Assembly: GCA_021186555.1 (NCBI GenBank) | Contig: JAJKFL010000005.1 | Span: forward strand, 21,082,635-21,146,634 | Length of the DNA stretch: 64,000 nt | Reading direction: 5' to 3' | Source: Reticulitermes speratus | Lineage: Eukaryota; Arthropoda; Insecta; Blattodea; Rhinotermitidae | Shown here: piece by piece, positions 52,571-63,712 of the stretch | How the letters are laid out: every line of letters starts with the position of its first letter | Numbering within the stretch: the stretch's first letter is position 1 | The notes under the pieces: model-generated | Seen by the model: only the letters and a program-made list of their open reading frames with translations | What the model was told of the DNA's origin: nothing | Databases searched by the model: none | Position numbers and translations under genes: made by a program

Positions 52571-55242
52571 CATTTAAGCGTGTACCATAAAATTTATAGT
52601 GTAAAGAACGCCTTGGCAAAGTCTGTGTACTAGGGCACATCATTCGCAATCATGCTTATTTATTTAAACACGATGCAATGGAATGATGTAGGGTCATGGA
52701 GAGGAATGCCCAGTTATTCTAGACCTCGATAGTGGCTGAAGGCGAACGGTCAACTTCACTCTGCCACGACACACTGTCACTGGAGAAGGACCTTTCCGAC
52801 AACCGTTGGATGCTTGTGAGGCTGAGTGAGTCGTAGAGTCCATATGGTGTAGTGACGAAGCGAAACAACTGTCACAAGCGGGAATCATCAGACTTATCCA
52901 GCCACTCTTTAGGAAATGAACAATTCCGGTTCGCACATCAACAGTCAAATGTTTAACGTTGAGTGGTAACTGTGTGTACCACCTGCTGTAACACGTCAGA
53001 ATATTTTACCTGCACATATGCTTCGTAATATTCTCGGAACAAACAGCTTTTATTTCCCTAAACAACATAGACTCTTTGGTCTTTATACTGGTGACGGAAT
53101 TTGTTCACTGTGAGGTATGAACTGAATATTATGTATAACTAAATGAATTTCAGTCTTCAGAGGGTTAAAGGAATAAGATTAATAAATTTGAAAACGTACA
53201 TGTATACAAACATTATGAAAATAATATCTTCCCCTGAAGACAGAAGGTTGCGAGCTAACATCTGTTCGCTAACCACAGCTTTATAAACACTAGTTATTAT
53301 AGCAGTTTGTTGGATGAGTTTTAGGTAGGTCAGATGAAGCGTTCTTTCTATAAGCTACAGTACACCAAGCCTCCTTCGATGTAAAGTTTCTAATTCTCTT
53401 GCCTAGAGGGGAGACAACATCACACGTCTGGTATCGGATATGCATGGTAATGGGATGAGCTTTCGTGAAAGAATTCTTGTACTCCAAGAAAGCTGGCTCT
53501 GCTTAGTTTACGTTCCAACAAATAAATAGTGTCTTTTATAGTGAAACAATACGCAGAATATTTGGGAATTATTACGAACTTAAAACTTAATGGACACCCA
53601 TTATTCTTACAGTTACGTAAAGAAACTAGGAACACAGGAATAGGAATGTAACGGTACCTGAGCGCCACACAGTAAAAGCATGTGGGGGTGGGGGTGAAAG
53701 AAACCTTCACGTCTTCCAAATTATACAGGTTGAGTGGGTTTGTCTCTCGCGCCGCCCCAGGGAAGGAGCCCATTATCATTGGACAGGGGACTCGATGGGC
53801 GCTAGAGCTGGTATCAGCTTCATTATACTCGCATGCCTTCGAAATGGGGGCTGTTAATTTTTTGGTGGAAAAATAAATTTACTAAACACATTAAATTAAG
53901 TTATATAACTTAATTTACTATGACGAAGATGCACGGTGTCAACAGTGTGAAATTTACTAAACACACTTTATCGTGCTAGGTCGGTCTTAAGCAACTGGTA
54001 GTAGTTGAAGTGTTCAATTCCCCCACCTCCTATGACACCAGGATTTCCAAAACCGTTTTTACAAGAGTCCACCACTGGACCCCGATGAAACCAGTTCACA
54101 TCGCCGTTTCATATTTCTTTATCCCTTCAATAACGCTGGGATTTAATTCCAACTACTGCCCATTACGGGCGGGGGGGTGCGGTGGTGGTAAATTTATAAT
54201 GGACTACCCTTAAATGCAGTCATATGTGTGCGATGCATCGAGGTCGGAGGCGCGTGAAAAATTCAAGGCCAGTACAGTACACCGAAGACGGCATTGAAAG
54301 GTTAACGTTCGTTTCACTAGTAGCAGTACTCTTCCGTATGGCTTTTGGCCTCCAAAGTGGTCTCGTACGTTCACGTTGTCGCCTAAAATTGCTATTGGCA
54401 TTTTCCCCTTCTTTACACACGATGCGTGTTTCTAAGTTTCTAACCTAGGTTTCATCACCGTAATAACATTTAGGTCAAATATAAATGCTTCTGAAATCTC
54501 GACATTTTAGAATGAATAAAATCCCAGATGAGTTCCAAACAGTTGCTTGCTGAGATCACCAGATTTGACACCCCAGTACTGCTTCTTGTAGGTTTTCCTG
54601 GAAATGGAAGAACACAAAGTTGAAATTTTTAAATCAAGACTGAATACCGCCTCATTTCAGCAGTGCTGTTTGTCAATGCTTTGCGTAGAGGAAAGGAAGA
54701 CCCGATCGCGTAACCTCTTAGGTTAGCAGATGTAGCACTCCACAGCTATGTGTTACAAGTCTGTGGCAGAAGATCTGGGCAGATGACCAGCTTGGATGAT
54801 CACGAACAGCTAGCTGTCACTGCTGCTGTTGGAGCAGTAACTCACTAATGACAAGGCGCATGTGGGCTGAAATCAGGTATCGGCTAGACATCTACCTTGC
54901 CATGAAAGGTGTACAAGTGAGAATTTTATGACAGAAAATGTCATAATTAACTTTTCCTTCATTCTTTTGCGTTCTTCATTATGTTTAATGGCTACGAAAT
55001 TATGGCTTCTGAATTCTGACCGGACTTTCTGTATCAGATTGGTTTACTTAATATAGATAGATTTGTGTCACTCATCGCATCTGCCTTTGACGATGGAACT
55101 AGACAGCCTCGAAATCGTCAGGTTTATTCCGTAACCGATCGCCCGAGAAGACTTCATTTTATTTTTTTTATTGAAGGGCCCCACAGCAGATGCTACGAAC
55201 GCACCGCAGCCTTGAAGGAAGATGAAGATGATGAGTTTTTTT
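52571..55242. other. No recognisable gene
   Basis: Minus-strand frames 52694-52948 and 53420-53779 and plus-strand 54224-54448 show no domain. A G7 tract with GGTGGTGG lies near 54170-54187. No element edge identified. Confidence 0.45.
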
Positions 55243-55430
55243 TCTGCTTTTCAATTGTAATGCAGCACCGGTGGAATGAAACTGACAGGGGAAAACCGAA
55301 GTATTCGGAGAAAACCCTGTCCCAGTGCCACTTTGTCTACCACAAATCCCACATGGACCGACCCGGGATCGAACCCGGGCCTCCGCGGTGAGAAGCCGGC
55401 AACTAACCGCCTGAGCCATGGCACGACCCC
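55243..55430 (-). mobile_element. SINE family D copy, well preserved
   Basis: Minus strand: GTGCCATGGCTCAGGCGG at the start, a perfect B box GGGTTCGATCCCGGG, then GGGATTTGTGGTAGACAAAG and TTTTCCCCTGTCAGTTTC. The tRNA-like head is the best of the family. The long minus-strand frame 55168-55434 is its translation. Confidence 0.88.
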
Positions 55431-55829
55431 TCATTGTATTTAGTTACCCTCTTTGGTTTAACACGATGTGGGCCATGGGTAGTAACCTGAGTGATGCCAA
55501 AGTGTCAGCTTTGGGCACGAATTTATTTTATTCGTAATGCGAAATGGGAATGGAGGTAATCTTTGTCTTTCCACGTGTATTTCGTCTCTCAAACCATTTA
55601 ACTGTTATTCACAAACTTTGTTACGGGGAATCGTTGCCCAGAAATGTCTAGCAACTTTTTATATTGACCATATATCGTAATTATAGGCCCCACTTAATAA
55701 TTACGGTTAGTTTATAAAATGTTACAATGTTACGACTTTTATTTCTCGTATTTTAAATTAATTGTTCTTATAAAATGGTTGATGTTGGTCCAGTCTTTAT
55801 TATTTTTGGTTTCTTTTTGTTCATTTTCT
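55431..55829. other. No recognisable feature
   Basis: Spacer between the SINE and the TA repeat. Confidence 0.45.
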
Positions 55830-55865
55830 TTATATATATATATTATATATATATATATATATATT
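55830..55865. repeat. (TA)n microsatellite
   Basis: About 17 TA units with one interruption. Confidence 0.92.
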
Positions 55866-55973
55866 ACTTTTATAATAGGCCTACTCCCATATTAATTCTA
55901 CCAGAAACAATTCATAGGGCAGTAAATGGACATGTGGCTAAAAACATCAAATATAAAAATATAAACCCCAACA

Positions 55974-56139
55974 CAGGGACGCACAAATCCCGTGCGCCAG
56001 ATCGCCGTGACGACTAAATTTTGTACAGTGGCGCCTAATATTTGTGGGTCCTCAGTATGGAACTTGCTTCCTGTCACAACTTCTGATGCCTAGAATTTTT
56101 AGGTGACTGTTAGATTTCTGGATGATTTGTGCACCCCTG
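55974..56139 (+). mobile_element. Small hAT-like element, copy 2
   Basis: A 166-bp element starting CAGGGACGCACAAATCC and ending in the complement of CAGGGGTGCACAAATCA. Flanks CCCCAACA (55966-55973) and CCCTAACC (56140-56147) match at 6 of 8. The reverse complement of its first ~88 bases is nearly identical to 20850-20939. Confidence 0.7.
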
Positions 56140-56278
56140 CCCTAACCTAAAACTTCCATTTGCAACATTTTTCTTTATGGACAGAATTTAAAGAAGCCAA
56201 ACGAAAGATATATTATACCGCTGTGCGGAGTGCTGATTAGTGTAGTGCATAGTAGTATTGTACTTAAGCCTTGGTTTG

Positions 56279-56882
56279 TAACAACCACGCAATGACGCTT
56301 ACGTGAGCGTGATGCGGCACGCAGAAGTCAAAGCTGTAGTTTTGAAGGGGACAGGTTTTTAAACGTCGGGCACATGAGTGTCGCATAGGGACACTGCGCA
56401 GATCCCGCTGCGTCGTGCGGCAGCGGCATCCGAACCTTGAGTTCTGCGCGACACGCAGTAGCCTTGTGAAAACAAGCTGGAGGATTTGGTGTTTGTTGTC
56501 GTGTTTTGTATTTTTGTATTAGTTCTTCCATGAGCTATAGTGAAGAATTAGAAGAAAAATTAACGGACTGGAAAATGTCTCTCGAAACTCCGAAAAATTT
56601 CCTGAATTTCATCTCACTGTCCATCAAACACCTTCCTAACAAACTGGAGTAGTTTTTACTGAAAATGCCCTTTGCACCGTCACTCATACAGAAAACCAGT
56701 AACTTATCATCTTCCTCTTCTTCAAGTAGTATGGCTGCTATGAGTTCATCCATCTTCACTCTTTAACAACCACGCAATGACTTTCTACATCCCGTCCTTA
56801 CAAACCATCATCTGTGCGTCACGCAGGCATCATTTCACGTTGTAATGCATCACGCTCACGCAAGCGTCATTGCTTGGTTGTT
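56279..56882 (-). mobile_element. PIF/Harbinger-like deletion derivative
   Basis: About 604 bp with ~38-bp terminal inverted repeats, TAACAACCACGCAATGACGC at the left and its near-identical complement at the right (GCGTCATTGCTTGGTTGTTA), both continuing into GTGAGCGTGATGC. A third copy of the terminal sequence lies inside at 56763-56782, so the right side is duplicated or nested. The interior holds a transposase N-terminal fragment. A 3-bp target duplication could not be settled. Confidence 0.7.
56535..56759 (-). pseudogene. Harbinger transposase N-terminal fragment
   Basis: A 74-codon frame beginning M-K-M-D-E-L-I-A-A-I-L-L-E-E-E-E-D-D, the acidic start common in Harbinger transposases, then F-S-K-N-Y-S-S-L-L and F-R-K-F-F-G-V-S-R-D-I-F, equivalent to the F-x-x-Y/F-F-R-M-S block. 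The DDE catalytic domain is missing. A second minus frame, 56328-56531, follows with no recognisable similarity. Confidence 0.6.
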
Positions 56883-56898
56883 AAAACCCACGGCTTTA

Positions 56899-57000
56899 CG
56901 CAGCCGATCGCCGTAGTCCTGTAGTCATAGGACTGCAAGATCGAATCCCGCTCGAGTCACGAAGGTATGCCGCATTTTCGGTGTTTTATACTGCAGTGTA
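56899..57000 (+). mobile_element. Possible tRNA-like SINE head
   Basis: AAGATCGAATCCCGC near 56938 is B-box-like and GCCGTAGTCCTGTAGTC upstream may be an A box; body unmatched. Confidence 0.3.
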
Positions 57001-57642
57001 CAAACGAACCTTGCATTTAGCCGACCCTTCCTCAAGGGAGTCCCACAAAATTTCTGAAGTTTCATAGTTTCAGTATTATTTCTAAATCGTAACCATTCAG
57101 ATGGTCCATCTGAAGAATTTACCTCAGGCAGAGCAGAATGTATGTAACTTACTGTTTATTTCTGTCAACAGTACATGTGTGTGTACAATAAATGAATTGA
57201 CAGAGTGAATTAAACAATAAAGAAGACACTCGGAAACTGCAGTTCAACCTGAAGTTCAAATTTTAGCTGTTGTTAATTTCGCGAGAGAATGGTTCTATGA
57301 CCTCTAGATGTGGGTGACGGTCTGAACAGAGGAATGCGCATGTGAACATACTTCTCTGTCAGTCGCTGCCACAGAGCTGTCTTCCGGTAAGACCAGTCCA
57401 AGTTACGAGGCTGTGCTTGCGATTCGGGTCAGGCAACATCGAAACTTGTAACAACTTGGTTGCGTAAGTAAACGGTCTCCTCTTATTACGTCTTATCGCC
57501 ACGAATGTAGAACTAATATTTGATCTGGAGTGATAACGAGTTCAAGGATCCACACAATAACACGTGTTGTTAGATATGAGGTCTTTCATGGCGATGGGAA
57601 TTCGGATTGTGGTCTGGGTAGTGTCGTGTAGTTCTGCCGGTA
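57001..57642. other. No recognisable feature
   Basis: Unique-looking sequence. Confidence 0.45.
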
Positions 57643-57873
57643 GGCCGTACCATGGCTCAGGCGGTTAGTCGCCGGTCTGGCAGCGGATGTCCCGGTTCAC
57701 TCTCAGGCCTGTCTGTATGGTATTTGTGGTGGGTGAAATGGCATTAGGGCAGGTTTCTCTCCCAGTACTTCAGTTATCCCCTGTATGCATCCTTCCACCA
57801 ATGCTCCGTACTCGTTCATTCTACTATCCCTGACGCTATGTAATCTCAGCATTGACAGGGTCGTTAAATGACA
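57643..57873 (+). mobile_element. SINE family D copy
   Basis: Plus-strand copy starting GGCCGTACCATGGCTCAGGC, B box mutated (CCCGGTTCACTCTC), body and the GGGTCGTTAAATGACAC-type 3' end present. Confidence 0.85.
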
Positions 57874-57879
57874 CACTTG

Positions 57880-58090
57880 TAATAGATGTCTGCCAACGTT
57901 TCGGTAGGAACTGCTGGCTGCATCTTCAGTGCAGAAGTCCGCCAGATTGAGGAAGTGGCATGTTACATGCAGAATGGTGGAGACTTGATTACGATGATCA
58001 TGAGGATTACCGAGTCATCTTCGGAGTAGCAGGTTCCGCCGAAACGTTGGTAACAACCTGCGATGCTACACGGTTTCATAATTCAAAGGA
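57880..58090. repeat. Foldback-like element with CGAAACGTT motifs at both sides
   Basis: CCAACGTTTCGGTAGGAACTG near 57894 and its inverted form CAGGTTCCGCCGAAACGTTGG near 58032 form two arms of an inverted repeat. A CTGAAGATG block (minus strand, about 57917-57925) sits next to the left arm. Confidence 0.65.
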
Positions 58091-58904
58091 TCACAACCAG
58101 AAAGAACTTTATATTTGATCAAAAATAAATTGTCGCACATTCTTCACTTGAGAATAGTGAAAAACTCTCACAATTATAAGGAATAGGCAAATATAACCAT
58201 GTAGCTGCATATGAACAGGGCACACTTGTCGACAGAAAGTTCCGTTTTGGATTAATTATTCTGTTGCAGTTTTGCCTTTGCTTGAAAAGATGAGTATTAC
58301 TCAGCTGGTCAAGAAATTTCCTGCTTTTATGGAGCCCCGGGATTCATTACTGTTTCCACAAAATCCCACCGTTGAAACATATCATGAGCCAGTTGAATTC
58401 AACAAACAACTACACATATTATTCCTCCAATTTTTCGTTTTAATATTATATCAATATCTACGCGTAAATCTACCAAGTGGTGTCGATCATGAGATTTTCC
58501 GACCAAAATTTTTATGCATTTCTTACCTCACCGCGCGCACACATGTACACGAGAAAACATGGTATAATAAATTTAATACGCTTTGCTGTTTCTGAAGTTT
58601 GCCTCGCAACGTTAAGGTAAATAGATGAAACTATCGCTGTTGGAGTAAAAAATTGAGATAGCGCTAATATGGCCAAACTGTATATCACAATGGACACATA
58701 TTTTCTCGTCTTTACTAATGTGACCCACCGAAATACCGCAAAGAAGTGAGATTTCCTTTGTATAAAATTCCTATTTCCTGTCACGCCGCATGTGTCGTGT
58801 CGAGTGAAGCTCACACATGCCTATGCACACTTTAGTGACGGAGATTCGATTAGACTCGACTGGACTCGATGTGTCTAGTTTGGTGTCCACAGTCTAATAA
58901 ATGA
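58091..58904. other. No recognisable gene
   Basis: Frames 58272-58595 (plus) and 58512-58814 (minus) overlap and show no domains. Confidence 0.45.
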
Positions 58905-58905
58905 A

Positions 58906-59125
58906 ACCGATCCCAGCGGCCGCACGTTCTAAGGTGTAGATCTGCTGCTGCTCACTTGCTGTTATTGTGGGATCGAATCCTGCCGGGGTCATGGATGTCT
59001 GTCTCTTGTGAGTGTTGTGTGTTGTCAGGTAGACGTCTCTGCGACGGCCCGATCCCTCGTCCAGAGGAGTCCTACCGAGTGTGTGTGTGTGTGTGTGTGT
59101 GTGTGTCAGTGAATGTGATCAAAAA
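58906..59125 (+). mobile_element. SINE family A copy with (GT)n expansion
   Basis: Starts CCGATCCCAGCGGCCGCACG, B box GGGATCGAATCC, body to CCAGAGGAGTCCTACCGAGTG. The body then runs into a GT repeat of about 14 units (59078-59106), and little of the usual 3' end follows. Confidence 0.85.
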
Positions 59126-59250
59126 GAAGAAAGAAATTTTAAACATTTTCACTGTTAAATTCTAAAGGGTTCTGACGACGGTATATAATATTGAGAACTA
59201 ATTGTCTTTTGGACTTTGTCCATCGTCCGGATAAAATATAAGAATATAAA

Positions 59251-59297
59251 ATCACGACGTTTCGGAAGCTGGTTCTTCTTCCGTCTTCAGGTGAAGG
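59251..59297 (-). ncRNA. Hammerhead-ribozyme-like core, candidate
   Basis: Minus strand: TTCAC, CTGAAGA, C, a 5-bp stem GGAAG/CTTCC, GAAACGTC and GTGA. The GTGA after GTC can pair with TCAC before the core (4 bp), placing a canonical GTC cleavage triplet at the right spot. Stem III is just the self-complementary ACGT, which could only form between two molecules, as proposed for Penelope hammerheads. Untested. Confidence 0.38.
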
Positions 59298-59300
59298 GAG

Positions 59301-60189
59301 GGGAGACACCTACTCAGATGGGTCCCTTTGTATTTTGTATGTCTGATTTACTGCTAGTGGGTACGGATTTTACTGGGCAGCAGCAAATCATGCCGTTGGA
59401 AATTCGGTTGTAGGACCCGTATGGGATTTAAAGACTGAAGCTGGTGGAATTGGAAAGGTTCTGTGACTAATATAAGCGGAGGAATTCACTTCTTTGAAGA
59501 AAAAAAATTAAATTATTTTAAGACTGCCACAAAAAGATACAACTCACCCACGTTTCTTAACACACAACATCTCATTGCATCCAGTTTAATTTGAATTTCG
59601 AAATTATCTGTCTCATACTCAGCCTGACATTTAGCCGATACGTTACCTTATGGTCATAGGACACCCTGACTAAATAACCTCAGTAAGGGTCAGAGTTGCT
59701 TGAATACGTGTTAAGTCACAAGGGTAGATGTCAATTTCTTTTGCTCTATTTTAATATGTCGAGGGATTTGAAGTCACTCAGACACAATACCGAAATGTAG
59801 TTGCTGCGCATGTCAGTCGAAAACCAACATACTGCCACAGGGTACAACGCCTTTGAAATGTTCAAAAAGGAAGTTTTAATTTACTAAATCAGGATCTTCT
59901 CTTGGCGTCTAGGTAAAATTCTGATTTGAAGTTTTCGCTGTTGATCCTTCGTCCCTTCTCAATTTACGGTACATAGAAACACAATATGATTTTCATCACA
60001 AAATAGAGACGCGAAATGCACTGATGAATTTAATTGTAGCGTGCAATTATTATCATTGTAGTTGTGTAAATACTGTGAAGTCTTAATGGTTAGCGGACTA
60101 TTGTATGAGTAATAGCAAGCAGCAGACTGACGTCTGCGAGTGAGGAGCCTTTCTCTTAGTTGTGCGGAGAAACGGAATAGTTTCACGTT
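59301..60189. other. No recognisable feature
   Basis: AT-rich, no motif. Confidence 0.45.
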
Positions 60190-60249
60190 GTGAGCAAGGT
60201 TCAGTGACGGATGTGACGTTACATTCTACATTAGATGTGACCTAGGTGA

Positions 60250-60420
60250 AGATGTGATGAGGATATTGGAATGGATATTACAGAAATTGAATGAGAGTTC
60301 TTGAACCCTGTAGTGAACATTGCGGTTTTATAAAATGCGGGGAATTTCTTGACTGGCTGAGAACCTATTAGCTCCTCATGAAGGATCCTACTTCTTAGAG
60401 TTGTTTATTGATGTATTTTT
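60250..60420 (+). mobile_element. LINE family 2, 3' fragment
   Basis: ATAAAATGCGGGGAATTTC at 60331 and GACTGGCTGAGAACC...GGATCCTACT match the 3' untranslated part of 11075-11848. The coding portion upstream is eroded beyond reading, so the left limit is approximate. Confidence 0.7.
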
Positions 60421-60607
60421 TAAATTAATGGTTTTCTAAGAATGGGGAAGGAGATTTGTAAAGGAAGGCACGTCAAATTCTAATAAGGTCTGGCGATTGT
60501 GAAGAACCTCTCCGTGCCGTTCGGCCTTCTGATTGAAAGGGGTAATATCAGAATTAGAAGTGAGATGTACCGTATTCATAAGATCTGCTTACACGTGTAC
60601 CTCTTCA

Positions 60608-60849
60608 CAAAGGCGTAGCTGGAAAGAGGCGACGAATGGTGCCGTCGCCCCTTGCGGCAGAGTCAAATGGGCGGCAAATAAATATTATGAATAAAAACCC
60701 AAATTTTCTACGCTCAATAAATTTTAGATTATTGAGTCAAATACAAGGAAATTCAATAAAACTCTGATTATTTTAAAGTTTATAACTTTTGTTACGGGCG
60801 ACCATTATGATTACTCGCTCCGGGCGCCAAAAACCTACTTGCACCACTG
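60608..60849. mobile_element. Non-autonomous hAT-like element
   Basis: A 242-bp element starting CAAAGGCGTAGCTGG and ending in the complement of CAGTGGTGCAAGTAGG. Flanks CCTCTTCA (60600-60607) and CCTCTTCT (60850-60857) match at 7 of 8. Interior AT-rich with GGGCGCC blocks at the ends. Confidence 0.72.
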
Positions 60850-60857
60850 CCTCTTCT

Positions 60858-61400
60858 TTATAGTCAAGTTTATATTTTGATCGCTATGCACACTTTGACA
60901 TGCTTGTAAAACGTATCCTTTTGTAGTAGCGTATGTGTATTGTAGGCTCGTGTTTGACATATTTTACAAACTGACGAACTCTTCAAGTGACGGTGCTTAC
61001 TGAATGACACACTGACCAGCTGGCCAACCGACTGAGAGAGCCACTGCCTGACGCTCTAGCTGGCGAAGTAATTTTATTGCTTGTAATGAGAATTATTTTG
61101 AGGGGACAGCGTGACTGAATGGCTGACAAACTAACATAAATACTGACATATTGATGACTAAGTGTGCCTAAATGACTGACTGTAACCAGGTCCCTAGCAC
61201 ATCATCTTCCGTGAGAGATACACAGATATTCGACTATTCAAGAAATCAAGACATTACGTATTGTTATGATACCACAGCCACCAAGAAGTTTTCTGTCTGA
61301 ATTTATTAAGAGCCGGTTCAGTCCAGTTCACGTCGTCACAACCTATTATTTAACGCCCATTTTATTGTTACTCGCTCTTGTTCGTCTTGATTTCCCAAGT
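60858..61400. other. No recognisable feature
   Basis: Spacer rich in TGACTGA-type short repeats near 60960-61190; no gene. Confidence 0.45.
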
Positions 61401-61450
61401 GATATATATATATATATATTTTGTGTGTGTGTGTGTGTGTGTGTGTGCGT
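61401..61450. repeat. (TA)n(GT)n compound microsatellite
   Basis: About nine TA units followed by about thirteen GT units. Confidence 0.92.
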
Positions 61451-61968
61451 AAGTGAAAGGCGTGGAGTCAGAGTGTTAGATAACAAAATGCTGGGAGCGA
61501 TATTTGGATATAAGAGGGCACAGTAATATAAAGATGTACAAAATCACATAATAATGTGTCACTTATTATGATTGGTTTCCTTCAGTAGATTTTATTCGTA
61601 CGATTAAACGAAGGAGTATAATGCGAGCGGTGTATGCAGTATGCATAAAGGAGATGAGAGCGGTATACAAAAAGAGTTGTAGGGAAATTAAGAGAGAAGA
61701 GACTACATGCATGACTAGAGCATAGATGATACAAAATAGGCTATCTATTGTAATTGATAGCAGCCAAATGAGATATGAAGATGTGGACAGTTTTCAGCTG
61801 GCTTATGTTGAGATATAGTGCTGTTTTCTTGCGAAATTTGAAGTGTGTTAGTTATGTTTGTGTATATAAGTGTGGAATCGGTCGTGCGAAAGACTGTTTA
61901 AGTATTTCATGTACGAGTATGTACAAGGAGCATAATCATCCGCATTTCGGCCGGGATTTGGTTGCGTT
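61451..61968. other. No recognisable feature
   Basis: Purine-rich patch near 61600-61710 (AAGGAGATGAGAGCGG and similar). No gene. Confidence 0.45.
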
Positions 61969-62010
61969 GTCATGTCATGTCAAGTCATGTCATGTCATGT
62001 CATGTCATGT
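61969..62010. repeat. (TCATG)n microsatellite
   Basis: Eight pentanucleotide units with a single TCAAG variant. Confidence 0.92.
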
Positions 62011-63179
62011 AACCGAAACCTCAAATAAGCAACAACACTTAACATTAGCAAACTACATTATACCCATCTATTTGAAAATATTTTGCTTTCATAGTGTGCA
62101 CTAATGTTCAATTTGGCAACGCCCTTGTTTATCATCAGAGTGTAAAAATGTGTTGTATGTCTTATTTAGTCTTATATACCTCGTACGTTGGGACATACAA
62201 AAAATGTAAGTATCTTTGACGACACAAAAAGATTTTGTGAAATACGACGACACATTTTTCAAAAATGGATATGAGTATTCTAGCCGTGTTCAGAAACTCT
62301 TTAGCAGTGCTTACGCAGTGCTCTAACAGCTGTGTCTATCCTACATGCTGTCAAGGGTCTGGAATAAATGTCATGATATGTTTGGGTGTTGTGCATATGT
62401 TGGCAGTAGGAGACATGAAGTTGACAGGAAAGTTACATTTGTGTAGAATTAAATTAATGAAACCCTAATTAGCATGTAAAACGTTCGAGGGTGGAAACTG
62501 GTAATATTGAAATAAATTATTTTCTTTGGTGAAAGTGTAAAAGAAAGGGAAATCCTTGACCTGGCCCTGCCGACGCTTTTTTTGCAGATGATTTTCTTCC
62601 CTTGAAGCGTGACTTTTGTTTTAACGGGGTTTATAACAGCCGAGGCATGTCTGCCTCATAATTCCGAGATGACAGTGACTAATACGTTAACTCAGCTTTA
62701 GATCCGCCACTGCGTGAAGAGTAAATTGTGTCTTGACCGACTGAGTAGCTAGCCACAACCACTGTAGTTCTAATGACCGTATTTTCTTGCGGTAGCCTTG
62801 ACATCGACTGCTGTTATCCTTGCCATATCCTCACACTATATGTCGTTAACGGATAACCAAGACAGAGTTGATGAATTCGAATTTATTTCGAGGACAACTT
62901 TTTCTTTTGGTGTTTTGTAAAGCGTTTATAAATACTTCTTGTTAAGAACTGAAATCTATGGAAGGATATAACAAAATCCTTATGATACGTGCGCTAGTAT
63001 TTATTTACAGATTATGCAAAAAATTGCGTTTGATATGTCTAAATTTGAGGATGTGATAGCTTGACAAGAGATCCCACTTATTACAACGTTCGTAATTATT
63101 ATCGACAAATGTGATCAGGGGCGATGTAACGAGATAAAGGGTGCCCTATTTGTCTTTGCCGTGCTAAGACTGAACTTCA
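62011..63179. other. No recognisable gene
   Basis: Frame 62265-62468 shows no domain; AT-rich. Confidence 0.45.
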
Positions 63180-63712
63180 TCTAAATTGTATTCAAACAAG
63201 ACAGGCAACGTACTATGACGTAACATTGAGGCGTTTCGCTTAAGCATTGTTGCCGTGGAAAAGCAATAAGTGTTACATATTCTGGGTGTGTGTCTGTAGC
63301 CTTAGTTATCCAGAATGCAAAGCGCGTGCGCCGTATTACATTGTCATCTGTGGCCTGTCTGGCTCTACCACATTTTTCCAAATTATCTCATAAACGCCAT
63401 GATTTTCGGAAACAAAGTTATTGAATTGAAATGTGTGTTTTAATTTTCTCTACAACTTTTGTTCGAAACATTTCTCATTCTAAGAAGAATTCAGCGAGAT
63501 ATCATAAATACACATATTTCATCATGTAAGCATCCTTTATCAGATTTTAATGAAAGTTGAACTTTCGCGACAGATTTTCGAAAAATACTCAAATATAAAA
63601 TTTCATGAAAATCCGCATAGTGGGAGCCGAGTTATTTCATGCGGATAGACGGACAGAGAGACTTGACGAAGCTAGTAGTCGATTTTCGCAATTTTGCGAA
63701 AGCGCCCTAAAC
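63180..63712 (+). repeat. 0.5-kb dispersed repeat R, copy 3
   Basis: Best preserved copy. CAAGACAGGCAACGTAC near the left, CAATGTTACGTCATAGTACG-complement nearby, GACGAAGCTAGTAGTCGAT and the terminal hairpin TTCGCAATTTTGCGAA followed by AGCGCCCTAA at the right. Same orientation as 48502-48975, opposite to 18460-18990. Confidence 0.8.

Noticed and set aside
52691..52920. SINE family B in reverse orientation
   Set aside because: A few words (GGTCAACTTCACTC) are reminiscent, but no block aligns over more than about 20 bases.
53420..53779. 119-codon minus-strand frame as a host exon
   Set aside because: No convincing splice-site context or protein family; not enough to call.
57895..57930. Hammerhead candidate on the minus strand
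   Set aside because: CTGAAGA and GAAACGTT are present but stem II is weak and stem I is absent.
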